A stretch of 64,000 nt of DNA, from positions 1-64,000 of the forward strand of contig DATIOU010000203.1 in the NCBI GenBank assembly GCA_035472835.1, written 5' to 3'. The notes under the pieces were generated by a model that did no database searches, had not been told where the DNA came from, and worked only from the letters and a program-made list of their open reading frames with translations. The position numbers and the translations under genes were made by a program. The stretch comes from JAJYUU01 sp035472835. Lineage in GTDB: Bacteria > Actinomycetota > Actinomycetes > Streptosporangiales > Streptosporangiaceae. Shown here one piece after another: positions 1-8,717 of the stretch. The first letter of the stretch is position 1; each line of letters opens with the position of its first letter.

Positions 1-141
1 ACTGACCATCGAGATGGAGTGGCTACGGAGTATGGGCCGGGAGTGGGCTGGCCCGAGGATAAGAACACCACACACTGGCTTGAGAATCGAGGAACGTCCT
101 CGGCGGTGGAGATCTCGGTCGACATAGTCAGGGCAAGCTGA
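1..141 (+). CDS. C-terminal end of a probable cupin-domain protein (partial)
   Basis: Frame 1 is open from the first base to a TGA at 139-141, giving 46 residues without a start. The fragment contains GVGWPEDKNTTHWLENRG followed by VEISVDIVRAS and the stop. This looks like the last beta-strands of a small cupin barrel, where a Gly-Trp turn and an 'ENRG' turn precede hydrophobic strands. The identification rests on pattern only and the metal-binding histidines would lie upstream of the window. It could be another beta-rich protein. Confidence 0.4.
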   Translation, partial: TDHRDGVATEYGPGVGWPEDKNTTHWLENRGTSSAVEISVDIVRAS

Positions 142-988
142 AGCCCCGACATCTAACCTCGCCTCCCACCAACACGCTGCAGCGGCCTCGTCTCCAGTGC
201 TGCTCATCCGCTGAGGTAGCCGACCAACTACCGCTCGACCCAGTAGTTGAAGGTGTAGGTCTGGCCGGGCTCGGCGACCACACCGGCGCCGCCGCCGACC
301 TACTACCCGCCGACGTCGACACTGTCCTCGAGGCCGTCAAGAACTGCGCGGCCGGTGCGCGCTAACGTGATCAAACTCGGGTCAGTTGCGGCCGACCCCG
401 CCGGACGACTCACCGCGACGCCCATCGACCTCCTCTACCGCGATCCCCGGTGCGCACTAATTGAGCCAACTCGGATGTGCACGGGATGGCCCCGTCCTCG
501 CCGGTGTTTTACGTACTTTGTACCATCCGCGGCTCGACCGCAGCGGCGCCTAAGACGTCTCAATCCCCAGCTGCACCACTTTTCACGGCTGAGGTGCGCC
601 TGAACCGGACAACTCGGGCGCAGAACTGCACCTGCGCCGTGAAATATGAGAATCGATCATGAAAGACGGGCGTAGCCGAGGTCGGTATGTCTGGAACATC
701 CTGATCGTGGTCGGCCACGCTATCAGTACCGCCCTCAAACCACACGAAACGGCCCGACCGCTGCACTGCCGTCCCGGGCTCGCGGTAGACGGGCATAGAT
801 CACGACGTGCTTGGCCACCGAGCCTGGCGCCCTCTTCACGCCGACCATTCGGCCGGGCAACCGAGCTCGAGGATGTCGTCCCGGTTGTCGGCCCGTTTCG
901 TGCGGGCCGGGTGCCGGCCGGGTGCCGGGCCGGGTGTCGGGTCGATGGCCGGGAGCCCGGTCGTCGCGCGAGGACCGACACGGACCGA
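142..988. other. Gene-poor stretch, no gene recognised
   Basis: About 850 bases between the cupin-like end and the broken ABC-F gene. Short open frames exist on both strands, but none combines a ribosome binding site, sustained G/C at third positions and a recognisable family. Two pieces have locally coding-like codon use: plus-strand bases about 240-365, ending at a TAA, and minus-strand bases about 796 down to 690. Both lose the pattern quickly, so they may be gene remnants. Several GGCCGGGTGCCGGG-like runs near 900-950 are simple-sequence G/C. Confidence 0.5.
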
Positions 989-2631
989 TCACGGGCTGGC
1001 GCGGAGCGAGCGGACGTCGATGGTCTGGGTGAGCTCGACCGCGCTCGCGAGGCGGCAGTCGTGGGTTACGAGGATCAGCGTGCACGAATAGGCGGCGAGT
1101 GCCTGCTCGAGTTGCTCGATGGCCTCGATGTCGAGGTGATTCGTCGGTTCATCGAGGACAAGGAAGTTGACCCCGCGAGCCTGGAGCAGGGCCAGGCCGG
1201 CACGCGTCCGCTCACCGGGGGAGAGCGCACTGGCGGACCGCAGCGCTGCGTCGCCGGGCAGCCGGAACTTGGCCAGCAGCGTGCGCCCTTCCTCGGGGCT
1301 GAGGCCGGCCGCCGACCTCACGACGTCGACAACGGGCTCGTCGGTCGCGAACTCGCGGCGCGTCTGGTCCAGTTCGCCAATCACAACGTTCGGCCCGACG
1401 TGCCTCCGGCCTTTCAACAATGGACATCGGCCTAGGAGGGTGTCGACTAGCGTCGTCTTGCCTGACCCGTTGGGCCCGGTGATCCTGATCCGGTCGGCTG
1501 GCCCGATGGTGAGCGTGGCCGGTCCGAGCGTGACGTCGCCGCGACTGACGACGGCGCCGGTCAGGGCGACAGCGACGTCGTCGGCCCGTTTCGCCTGACC
1601 TATATCGAGCTGGAGCCGCCAAGGTTCGCGCACCTCCTCGGGCGCGTCCTGGTCCAGTCGCGCGATCGCCTTGTCGATCTTGGCGGCGCCGCTTCCCGCA
1701 TGCTGGGCGCTGGCGATCTTGAAGGCCTTGATGTGTTTGTCGGGGTCGGCTTGATAGCGCGGGTTGGCCGCGCGCTGGGCTCCCGATCTGGCCCACTGGC
1801 GTTGCTGGCGAGCCGACTTGGTGAGCTGGCTGCGTTCGGACTCGTAGGCGGCGTAGGCGTCGACCGCGCGCCGCCAGGCCACGTCGCGCTCAGCGAGGTA
1901 GGCATCAAAGCCGCCGGAGAACAGCGTGCCGCCGCGGGTGAACTCATCGAGTTCCAGGATCTGGCTCGTGACCGCGGCGAGCAGCGTCCGGTCATGACTC
2001 ACGAGGGCCAGGCCGGCGTTGCTGGTCTTCAGCGCGTCTCCAGCAAGGCCAGTCCCGCGTCGTCGAGATCGTTGGTCGGCTCGTCGAGGAGCAGAATGTC
2101 GGGCTGGGCCAGGAGCACCGCGGCGAGCCCGAGCCGTGCCTGCTCGCCGCCGGAGAGTTCGGCGACGTTCCGGTCCAGCAGAGATTCCCTGAGCCCGAGC
2201 TGGGCGCTGACCTGGGCGATCCGCTCTGGCAGGTCGGCGCCGCCGAGGGCGAGCCAGCGGTGCAGGGCGGAGTCGTATGCATCGTCGGCGTCGGCGTCGC
2301 CGCGCTCCAGGGCCGCGAGCGAGGCATCCAGGTCGGCCTGCGCGGCGGCTGCATGAGTTCGCCGGGCCAGGTGCTCGGCGAGGGACTCGCCAAGCTTCAT
2401 GTCGGGCTCCTGGGCCAGCCTGAGCACCGCCGTGCTGGCTGGGGCCCTGGTCACTACGCCGGAGTCGGGCTGCAGGTCACCAGCCAGGACTCTGAGCAGC
2501 GTGGACTTGCCGACACCGTTCGGTGCGATGATCCCGGTGCGGTCTCCGGCGCCGATGCTGAGGCTGACGCCGTCCAGCACGACGAGGCTGCCGAAAGAAA
2601 CAGTGACGTTCGAGGCAGTGAGCCTGGACAT
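989..2631 (-). pseudogene. ABC-F family ATPase, split by a one-base frameshift
   Basis: ABC-F proteins are soluble twin-ATPase factors that act on the ribosome, and some give antibiotic resistance. The first half starts at ATG 2631 behind a GGGAG site and runs 200 residues, with Walker A GVGKST, signature LSGGEQ and Walker B LLLDEPTNDLD, then stops at TGA 2029-2031. The second half continues in another frame to 989, with Walker A GPNGSGKTT, signature LSPGERTR and Walker B LDEPTNHLD. If one base is restored around 2031-2036, the protein reads ETRLKTSNAGLALVSHD straight through the H-loop. Everything else looks intact, so this is either a very recent mutation or a sequencing error. An intact protein would be about 540 residues, normal for the family. 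Confidence 0.85.
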
Positions 2632-2748
2632 CGAAATCTCCCAAGATCACGGCCAGCCGCTGGCCCGGCCGTGCGCTATGCCCAGGTCACGTACCAAGGC
2701 GCGAGCTCAAGCCGAGCTGGCGAGCTCGCCGCCTAAAACTGCTGGTGC

Positions 2749-3018
2749 CTAGGCGCTCTTAAGCTGCTCGACGCGCTTGGCGATGGCCGACTTGCGGTTA
2801 GCAGCCTGGTTCTTGTGGATGACGCCCTTGCTCGCGGCCTTGTCCAGCTTGATGGACGCGGCCTGCATCGCGGTCAGCGCCGCCCCGGCATCGCCGGCGT
2901 CGGCAGCCTCGCGGAACTTGCGCACGGACGTCTTCAGCTCGGACTTGACCGCCTTGTTGCGGAGCCGGGCCTTCTCGTTCTGCTTGTTGCGCTTGATCTG
3001 GGACTTGATGTTTGCCAC
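2749..3018 (-). CDS. rpsT: 30S ribosomal protein S20
   Basis: The 89-residue protein starts MANIKSQIKRNKQNEKARLRN and is Lys/Arg/Ala rich and all-helical, the classic S20 pattern of a primary 16S rRNA-binding protein of the small subunit. Length matches the family. It lies divergent from lepA, as in many actinobacteria. In related genomes its other neighbour is often the DNA polymerase III delta gene (holA). Here the broken ABC-F gene sits there instead. Confidence 0.97.
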   Translation of the reverse strand: MANIKSQIKRNKQNEKARLRNKAVKSELKTSVRKFREAADAGDAGAALTAMQAASIKLDKAASKGVIHKNQAANRKSAIAKRVEQLKSA

Positions 3019-3288
3019 GCGAATGCCTCGCTACTGTTGGTCTAGGTGGTCTGGCGCCGGCACGAGCCGCAATCTCAGCGGTCCACGGCTTCGCGCCCCG
3101 TTCCACAGATGCAGCGCCAAACGCGGGCATGCAGGCAGCCAGTCCGTAAGGATAGCCGAGATCAGCCCGGCTGCTCAAACTCATACCCGCTGATGAGCGC
3201 CCCGGTGGCTGGTGGCCGGGGCACCAGGCCCGGCGTGCAACGATAGACGCGCCTACCTAAGCGATTCCAACTACGTCTCGGATGCCCT

Positions 3289-5163
3289 GTGTCAACAACG
3301 CCCGAACAGCAGATGCAACAGCTGTCCGCGCCCGAGCCTGCCCGGACTCCGCAGGCGGTCATCCGGAATTTCTGCATTATCGCCCACATTGACCACGGCA
3401 AGTCGACGCTGGCCGACCGGATGCTCCAGCTCACGGGCGTGGTCGACGCCAGGCAGATGCGGGCACAGTACCTCGACCGGATGGACATCGAGCGCGAGCG
3501 CGGCATCACGATCAAGAGCCAGGCCGTCCGGCTGCCATGGCGCGGTGAAGACGGCATCCAGTATGTGCTGAACCTGATCGACACCCCTGGCCACGTGGAC
3601 TTCACCTACGAGGTGTCGCGGTCGCTGGCCGCTTGCGAGGGTGCGATCCTCCTGGTCGACGCGGTCCAGGGGATAGAAGCACAGACGCTGGCTAACCTGT
3701 ACCTGGCTCTGGACGCCGACCTGCACCTCATTCCGGTGCTCAACAAGATCGACTTGCCCGCGGCTCAGCCGGAGAAGTACGCCGCCGAGCTAGCGAACAT
3801 CATCGGCTGCGACCCGGCCGACGTCCTCAAGGTCTCGGCCAAGACCGGCGAGGGCGTCGTCGAGCTGACGAACGCGGTCGTGGCCCAGGTCCCGCCGCCG
3901 TCCGGGGATCCGGACGCGCCGGCCAGGGCGCTGATCTTCGACTCGGTCTACGACACCTACCGCGGTGTGGTCACGTACGTGCGAGTCGTCGACGGCCGGC
4001 TGTCCCGCCGCGAGCGCACCCTCATGCTGTCGACCAGATCCGTCCACGAGACGCTGGAGATCGGGGTGATTTCGCCGGAGCCGGTGCCATCCGACGGCCT
4101 CGCCGCCGGCGAGGTCGGATATCTGATCACGGGGGTCAAGGATGTCCGCCAGGCCCGGGTCGGTGACACGCTCACGACGCTCGCCCGCCCCGCGGCCGAG
4201 CCGCTAGCGGGCTACGCGAACCCCAGGCCCGTGGTGTTCTCCGGCCTTTATCCGGTGGACGGCGACGACTACCCCGAGCTGCGGGACGCGCTGGACAAGC
4301 TGCGACTGAACGACGCGTCCCTGGTCTACGAGCCGGAGACGTCCACGGCGCTTGGCTTCGGCTTCCGCTGCGGCTTCCTGGGCCTGCTGCACATGGAGAT
4401 CATCAGGGAGCGGCTGGAGCGCGAGTTCGACCTGGTGCTGATCTCGACCGCGCCGAACGTCGTCTACCGCGTCGTCCTGGAGTCCGGAGACGAGATGATC
4501 GTCACCAACCCGAGCGAATTCCCGGCCGGGAAGGTGAGTCAGATCTTCGAGCCGATAGTGCGGGCTACGATCCTCGCGCCGTCCGACTACGTCGGCGCGA
4601 TCATGGAGCTGTGCCAGAGTCGCCGGGGTGTCCTGCTCGGCATGGACTACCTGTCCGCCGAGCGGATCGAGATCCGGTACACAATGCCGCTTGGCGAGAT
4701 CATCTTCGACTTCTTCGACCAGCTGAAGTCCCGCACCCGCGGCTACGCCTCGCTCGACTATGAGCCCGCTGGCGAGCAGGAAGCCGACCTGGTGAAGGTC
4801 GACATCCTGCTCCAGGGCGTGCCCGTCGACGCCTTCAGCCAGATCGTGCACACCGACAAGGCACGCGAATACGGTTTGAGCATGACCGCCAAGCTCAAGG
4901 AGCTGATCCCGCGCCAGCAGTTCGAGGTGCCCATTCAGGCCGCCATCGGCTCCCGGATCATCGCGCGCGAGAACATCCGCGCCATCCGAAAGGACGTCCT
5001 CGCTAAGTGCTACGGCGGTGACATCACCCGCAAGCGCAAGCTGCTCGAAAAGCAGAAGGAAGGCAAGCGCCGGATGAAGGTCATCGGCCGGGTCGAGGTG
5101 CCGCAGGAAGCCTTCGTCGCCGCGCTGTCAACCGAGCAGGGGCCTGACAAGAAGCGCTCCTAG
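3289..5163 (+). CDS. lepA: Translation elongation factor 4 (LepA/EF4)
   Basis: A 624-residue translational GTPase that acts on the ribosome, proposed to help in initiation or back-translocation. The G1 loop AHIDHGKST lies at residues 32-40, followed by the G2 region ERGITIKSQ, G3 DTPGH and G4 NKID. The C-terminal LepA-specific domain ends with KCYGGDITRKRKLLEKQKEGK. The start is GTG 3289; the N-terminal 25 residues are a variable actinobacterial extension. The stop shares the bases CTAG with the stop of the convergent DUF4190 gene, leaving no room for a separate terminator. Confidence 0.97.
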   Translation: MSTTPEQQMQQLSAPEPARTPQAVIRNFCIIAHIDHGKSTLADRMLQLTGVVDARQMRAQYLDRMDIERERGITIKSQAVRLPWRGEDGIQYVLNLIDTPGHVDFTYEVSRSLAACEGAILLVDAVQGIEAQTLANLYLALDADLHLIPVLNKIDLPAAQPEKYAAELANIIGCDPADVLKVSAKTGEGVVELTNAVVAQVPPPSGDPDAPARALIFDSVYDTYRGVVTYVRVVDGRLSRRERTLMLSTRSVHETLEIGVISPEPVPSDGLAAGEVGYLITGVKDVRQARVGDTLTTLARPAAEPLAGYANPRPVVFSGLYPVDGDDYPELRDALDKLRLNDASLVYEPETSTALGFGFRCGFLGLLHMEIIRERLEREFDLVLISTAPNVVYRVVLESGDEMIVTNPSEFPAGKVSQIFEPIVRATILAPSDYVGAIMELCQSRRGVLLGMDYLSAERIEIRYTMPLGEIIFDFFDQLKSRTRGYASLDYEPAGEQEADLVKVDILLQGVPVDAFSQIVHTDKAREYGLSMTAKLKELIPRQQFEVPIQAAIGSRIIARENIRAIRKDVLAKCYGGDITRKRKLLEKQKEGKRRMKVIGRVEVPQEAFVAALSTEQGPDKKRS

Positions 5164-6011
5164 CCGCCTGGGCCGCCCGGCGGGGTCGCGTTCGCGCCGA
5201 TGACGATCACGACGATGACGAGCGCGAAGTACACCACGCCCAGGATGCCGAGTATCAGGCCCGCGATGGCCATTCCGCGTCCGCGCTCGCCGCGAAGCCG
5301 GATCTGCTTCAGCGCGATCGCGCCGAAGACGATGGCCGGGATGGCCGCCACGATGTTCCCGACGATTGCCAGGCCGAGCACGAACTGGACGAGGCCGCAC
5401 ACCAGGGAGGTGATGGCGAACGGGTTGTTCCGGACCGCCATCGGCGCGTAATACTGCGGCTGGTATCCATACGGACCAGCGGGGAACGGGGCCGACGGGT
5501 ATTGCCCGGGCGAGAACTGGCCCGGTGGGATCTGGCCGGCTGAGAACTGCGCAGGTGGGTTTGCTCCGGGCTGGCTGACCGGGCCGGGCTGGCTGACCGG
5601 GCCGGGCTGGCTATACGGGCCGGGCTGGCTATACGGGCCGGGCTCGCTATACGGGCCAGGCTGGCTGAACGGGCCAGGCTGGCTGAACGGGCCGGGCTGA
5701 CCGAATGGAGGCGCCTGCCCCGGCGGAGCCCACGGGTCAGCTGCGGCCGGGCTGAACCCCGGCGGCTGGAGCGGCTGGGCCGCTGCCTGGGCTGATCCTG
5801 GCTCCGGTCCAGCGCCGGGCTCTGGCAGCTGCTGGGTGTCCTGGGCCGACACCTGCGCCGGCGCGGTCGCCGGCTCGGTGTAGGACGGCCCCGACGCTGT
5901 GGGCTCATCTGCCCAGGCAGTTGGTGCCGACTGTGACCAGGATTGAGGCGTACGCGAGCTGAAGTCGCCGACCTGCTCGGATTCTTGGCTATCGGGTGTC
6001 TCTGCGTTCAT
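5160..6011 (-). CDS. DUF4190 membrane protein with Pro-rich repeat N-terminus
   Basis: A 283-residue protein of unknown function. Residues 1 to about 190 are rich in Pro, Gln, Gly and Ser and contain about eight near-perfect copies of the hexapeptide GPxSQP. Residues about 195-275 form two hydrophobic helices around the pattern FGAIALKQIRLRGERGRGMAIAG, the DUF4190 signature. The protein is therefore probably anchored by its C-terminus with a long disordered Pro-rich region. The gene lies 16 bases after a second DUF4190 gene, so the two probably form an operon. The ATG at 6011 has no good ribosome binding site, which suggests translational coupling. Confidence 0.85.
   Translation of the reverse strand: MNAETPDSQESEQVGDFSSRTPQSWSQSAPTAWADEPTASGPSYTEPATAPAQVSAQDTQQLPEPGAGPEPGSAQAAAQPLQPPGFSPAAADPWAPPGQAPPFGQPGPFSQPGPFSQPGPYSEPGPYSQPGPYSQPGPVSQPGPVSQPGANPPAQFSAGQIPPGQFSPGQYPSAPFPAGPYGYQPQYYAPMAVRNNPFAITSLVCGLVQFVLGLAIVGNIVAAIPAIVFGAIALKQIRLRGERGRGMAIAGLILGILGVVYFALVIVVIVIGANATPPGGPGG
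5568..5706 (-). repeat. 18-bp tandem coding repeat (GPxSQP units)
   Basis: About eight 18-bp units of the type GGGCTGGCTGACCGGGCC lie in tandem, as read on the plus strand, inside the DUF4190 gene. Units differ mainly at the codons giving F, Y or V, and one unit has E in place of Q. The unit length is a multiple of three, so copy-number change would lengthen the Pro-rich region without a frameshift. Confidence 0.9.
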
Positions 6012-6027
6012 CGGGAGGTGATTTCCG

Positions 6028-6501
6028 TTAGTTGGATGGCTGAGGGGTGACGCCGTTGAAGTTGTTCACGTTCGTCGCAAAGGTATTGACGAGCGCGATG
6101 AGGACGACGAGCAGGATCACGAAGAGGATGATCCCGACGATGCCGAGCACCAAGCCCGTCAGCGCCATGCCGTGGCCATCTTCGCCTGACACTCGGATCT
6201 GCTTCAGCGAGATTGCACCGAGGACGATCGCGGCGATGCCAGCAAGCGGCCCGAGGATGAGCTGGCCGATCGAGCAGCACAACGCGGCGATAGCCAGCCC
6301 GTTGGTCCGTCGGCCCGGCGCCTGTGGCCAGCCGGCCCCGACGTGCACGTACGGACCGGCCGGACCATAAGTCGGCGGGGGCGGCCAGCCTGGCTGCTGC
6401 CCGGACTGGGCCTGTCCGAACTGGGCCTGCCCGAACTGGGCCTGCCCGGACTGGTCGTGCCCGATCTGGTCCTGAGGCTGCTCTGCAGAACCTGAGCTCA
6501 T
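6028..6501 (-). CDS. DUF4190 membrane protein, shorter paralogue
   Basis: A 157-residue protein: a Gln/Gly/Pro-rich N-terminus of about 70 residues with a repeated GQAQFGQAQ motif, then two membrane helices around the DUF4190 pattern LGAISLKQIRVSGEDGHGMALTG. I choose ATG 6501 because GGGGGAA lies just upstream; the longer open frame to 6618 has no such site. It is a clear paralogue of the next gene downstream and is probably co-transcribed with it. Function is unknown. Confidence 0.85.
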   Translation of the reverse strand: MSSGSAEQPQDQIGHDQSGQAQFGQAQFGQAQSGQQPGWPPPPTYGPAGPYVHVGAGWPQAPGRRTNGLAIAALCCSIGQLILGPLAGIAAIVLGAISLKQIRVSGEDGHGMALTGLVLGIVGIILFVILLVVLIALVNTFATNVNNFNGVTPQPSN

Positions 6502-6672
6502 TGATTCCCCCTGCCACCGCCACGTGGGTGCTGCGCCCAGTATCGACCCACGGCGCCAAAACGGCGAGCGGTTGGCCCGATATATGGGTGATTGCCGGCC
6601 AGGCGTCCTGAGGTGCATGTGGTCGCAGGCGCCTTTACTCGTTCGACGGGTGTGCCGCGGTCAGCTAGCGTC

Positions 6673-7317
6673 ATGAGCATGCCAGGCGCCCGGGTCATAT
6701 CGTTCAACTGCGGCCAGATCGCTGACCTCGTGGTTGGGCGTAAGCCGGACCGGAGCGCCATCGACAAGCGCCCCGTCCCCGGCCCCGTTGACGTTGGCGC
6801 GCTCGGTCTCTACGGCGACGAGCAAGCCGACAGGCGGCACCACGGCGGGCCGGACCAGGCCCTGTACGCCTACGCTCGGGAAGACCTGGACTGGTGGACC
6901 GAGCGGCTCGGCCGCGAACTGCTCAACGGGGCCTTCGGCGAGAACGTCACGACCGCGGGCATCGACATCAGCGCGGCCCTGATCGGCGAGACCTGGCGGA
7001 TCGGCGAGGTCCTGGTGCAGGTGACAGCGCCGCGCATCCCGTGCGTGACGTTCAGGTCCTGGATGGGTGAGCCAGGCTGGGTGAAGCGGTTTGCCGCGGC
7101 GGGCCGACCAGGCGCCTACCTGCGGGTGCTGGCGGCTGGCCGGGTTCAGGCAGGCGCAGGGCTGACGGTGGTGGCAACTCCGAGCGAGGCGGTGACCGTC
7201 GCGGAGTCGATGCGCGCCTGCTACGGCGACCGGGACATCATGCGCCGGCTGCTCACGGTCGAAGGCCGCGGGATGAAATGGGACGGTATAGGCGCCGACG
7301 TCCTTAGCGCAGTGTGA
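6673..7317 (+). CDS. MOSC domain-containing protein (YiiM type)
   Basis: A protein of about 214 residues with one MOSC domain. MOSC proteins carry sulfur or molybdenum-cofactor chemistry on a conserved cysteine. That residue is seen here in PRIPCVTF, and GLYGDEQADRRHHGGPDQAL matches the conserved YiiM-like core. YiiM-type proteins reduce N-hydroxylated compounds using a molybdenum cofactor; that role is inferred. ATG 6673 or ATG 6679 is the likely start, as the open frame upstream to 6592 does not look coding. hemW starts 19 bases after the stop. Confidence 0.88.
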   Translation: MSMPGARVISFNCGQIADLVVGRKPDRSAIDKRPVPGPVDVGALGLYGDEQADRRHHGGPDQALYAYAREDLDWWTERLGRELLNGAFGENVTTAGIDISAALIGETWRIGEVLVQVTAPRIPCVTFRSWMGEPGWVKRFAAAGRPGAYLRVLAAGRVQAGAGLTVVATPSEAVTVAESMRACYGDRDIMRRLLTVEGRGMKWDGIGADVLSAV

Positions 7318-7336
7318 CGAGCGGGGCGTACTGATC

Positions 7337-8557
7337 ATGGCTGGGCAGCCGCCTGACGGCGAGCCGATGCCCGTTGACGGCGGTCTGCCGGTGGCGGCTG
7401 CGGAGTGGCTCGGCGAGGCGCCGTTCGGTGTTTACGTGCACGTGCCGTTCTGCCAGACGAGGTGCGGCTACTGCGACTTCAACACCTACACCGCTGCTGA
7501 GCTTGGCGCTGGCGCGTCACGCGAGTCCTACGCGGCGCTGGCCATCGCGGAGATACGGCAGGCAGGCCGAGTTCTGGCTGGCCGTGCGGGCCCGGTGCAG
7601 ACCGTGTTCGTTGGCGGCGGGACGCCGACGCTACTGCCGCCGGGTGCCCTGATCGCGATCCTGCAGGCGATCGAGGCAGAGTTCGGCCTGGCGCCGAGCG
7701 CGGAGGTGACGACGGAGGCCAACCCGGAGACCGTCGACGAGCGCATGCTGGCGACCCTGCGAGCTGGCGGGTTTACCCGGATCTCGCTGGGCATGCAGAG
7801 CGCGGTGCCGCACGTGCTGGCCGTGCTAGACCGGGTTCATAGCCCCGGACGGCCGGAGCAGTGCGTGGCGTGGGCGCAGGCGGCCGGCTTCGACCACGTG
7901 AGCCTGGACCTGATCTACGGCACGCCCGGCGAGAGCGACGCCGACTGGGCAGCGTCGCTGGAAAGCGCCATCGGGGCTGGCCCGGACCACATCTCGGCGT
8001 ACTCGTTGATCGTGGAACAGGGTACGAGGCTGGCGGCCATGATTCGGCGCGGCGAGCTGCCCATGCCGGACGACGACGTACTTGCCGATCGGTACCTAAT
8101 GGCCGACGACCGGCTCGCCGCTGCCGGTCTGCACTGGTACGAGGTCTCCAACTGGGCGGCCGCACCGTCGGCCCAATGCCGGCACAATCAGCTCTACTGG
8201 ACCGGCGGGGACTGGTGGGGAGTCGGCCCGGGCGCCCACAGCCACGTCGCCGGCGTCCGCTGGTGGAACGTGCGCCATCCGGCCGCGTATGCGCAGCGGC
8301 TTGGCGCAGGCGTTAGCCCCGGGCAGGCGAGGGAGGTACTGACGGACGCGGAGCGCGCCACCGAGCGGATCATGCTGCAGACGCGCCTGGCATCGGGCTG
8401 TCCTGTCGGCGAGCTCAGCCCGGCCGGACGGCAGGCCGCGGCCGAGGCGGTGGCTGACGGTCTTGCCAGCTGCGATGCGCTCCAGGCCGGAGTCGTTCGG
8501 CTGACCCTGGCGGGCAGGCTCCTCGCGGACGGGGTCATCAGGGGAATCACGGCCTGA
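7337..8557 (+). CDS. hemW: Radical SAM protein HemW (heme chaperone, HemN-like)
   Basis: A 406-residue cytoplasmic radical SAM protein. The iron-sulfur motif CxxxCxxC is seen as CQTRCGYC (C39, C43, C46), followed by VFVGGGTPTLL, which contains the GGTPT SAM-contacting motif. HemW proteins were long annotated as oxygen-independent coproporphyrinogen III oxidase but are now viewed as heme chaperones. The length, and the position between lepA and hrcA, are typical of actinobacterial HemW. ATG 7337 follows a GAGCGGGG ribosome binding site. Confidence 0.93.
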   Translation: MAGQPPDGEPMPVDGGLPVAAAEWLGEAPFGVYVHVPFCQTRCGYCDFNTYTAAELGAGASRESYAALAIAEIRQAGRVLAGRAGPVQTVFVGGGTPTLLPPGALIAILQAIEAEFGLAPSAEVTTEANPETVDERMLATLRAGGFTRISLGMQSAVPHVLAVLDRVHSPGRPEQCVAWAQAAGFDHVSLDLIYGTPGESDADWAASLESAIGAGPDHISAYSLIVEQGTRLAAMIRRGELPMPDDDVLADRYLMADDRLAAAGLHWYEVSNWAAAPSAQCRHNQLYWTGGDWWGVGPGAHSHVAGVRWWNVRHPAAYAQRLGAGVSPGQAREVLTDAERATERIMLQTRLASGCPVGELSPAGRQAAAEAVADGLASCDALQAGVVRLTLAGRLLADGVIRGITA

Positions 8558-8678
8558 CGCCAGCACACCCCTACGCCGAAACTGGCCATTGGCCACTATT
8601 TATCGCAAAACTGAGGCACATTCGTAGCCGGCTGGCAGATTCGCTGGCCTGTGCCGGGCCGCGATTTCGGCCATAGAC

Positions 8679-8705
8679 TTGGCACTCAGGACCCAGGAGT
8701 GCCAG
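8679..8705 (+). promoter_or_regulatory. CIRCE operator for HrcA
   Basis: The sequence reads TTGGCACTC, then nine bases, then GAGTGCCAG. This matches the CIRCE consensus TTAGCACTC-N9-GAGTGCTAA, with an 8-bp perfect dyad TGGCACTC/GAGTGCCA and the exact nine-base spacer. It lies directly before hrcA, and its last base is the first G of the GGGAGGTGA ribosome binding site. Bound repressor would block transcription start or early elongation of hrcA-dnaJ. A TAGACT hexamer at 8674-8679 abuts it and may be the -10 element. Confidence 0.92.
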
Positions 8706-8717
8706 GGAGGTGAGCGC

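Noticed and set aside
4204..4851. Long open frame antisense to lepA
   Set aside because: It mirrors the high third-position G/C of lepA, has no family resemblance and no ribosome site.
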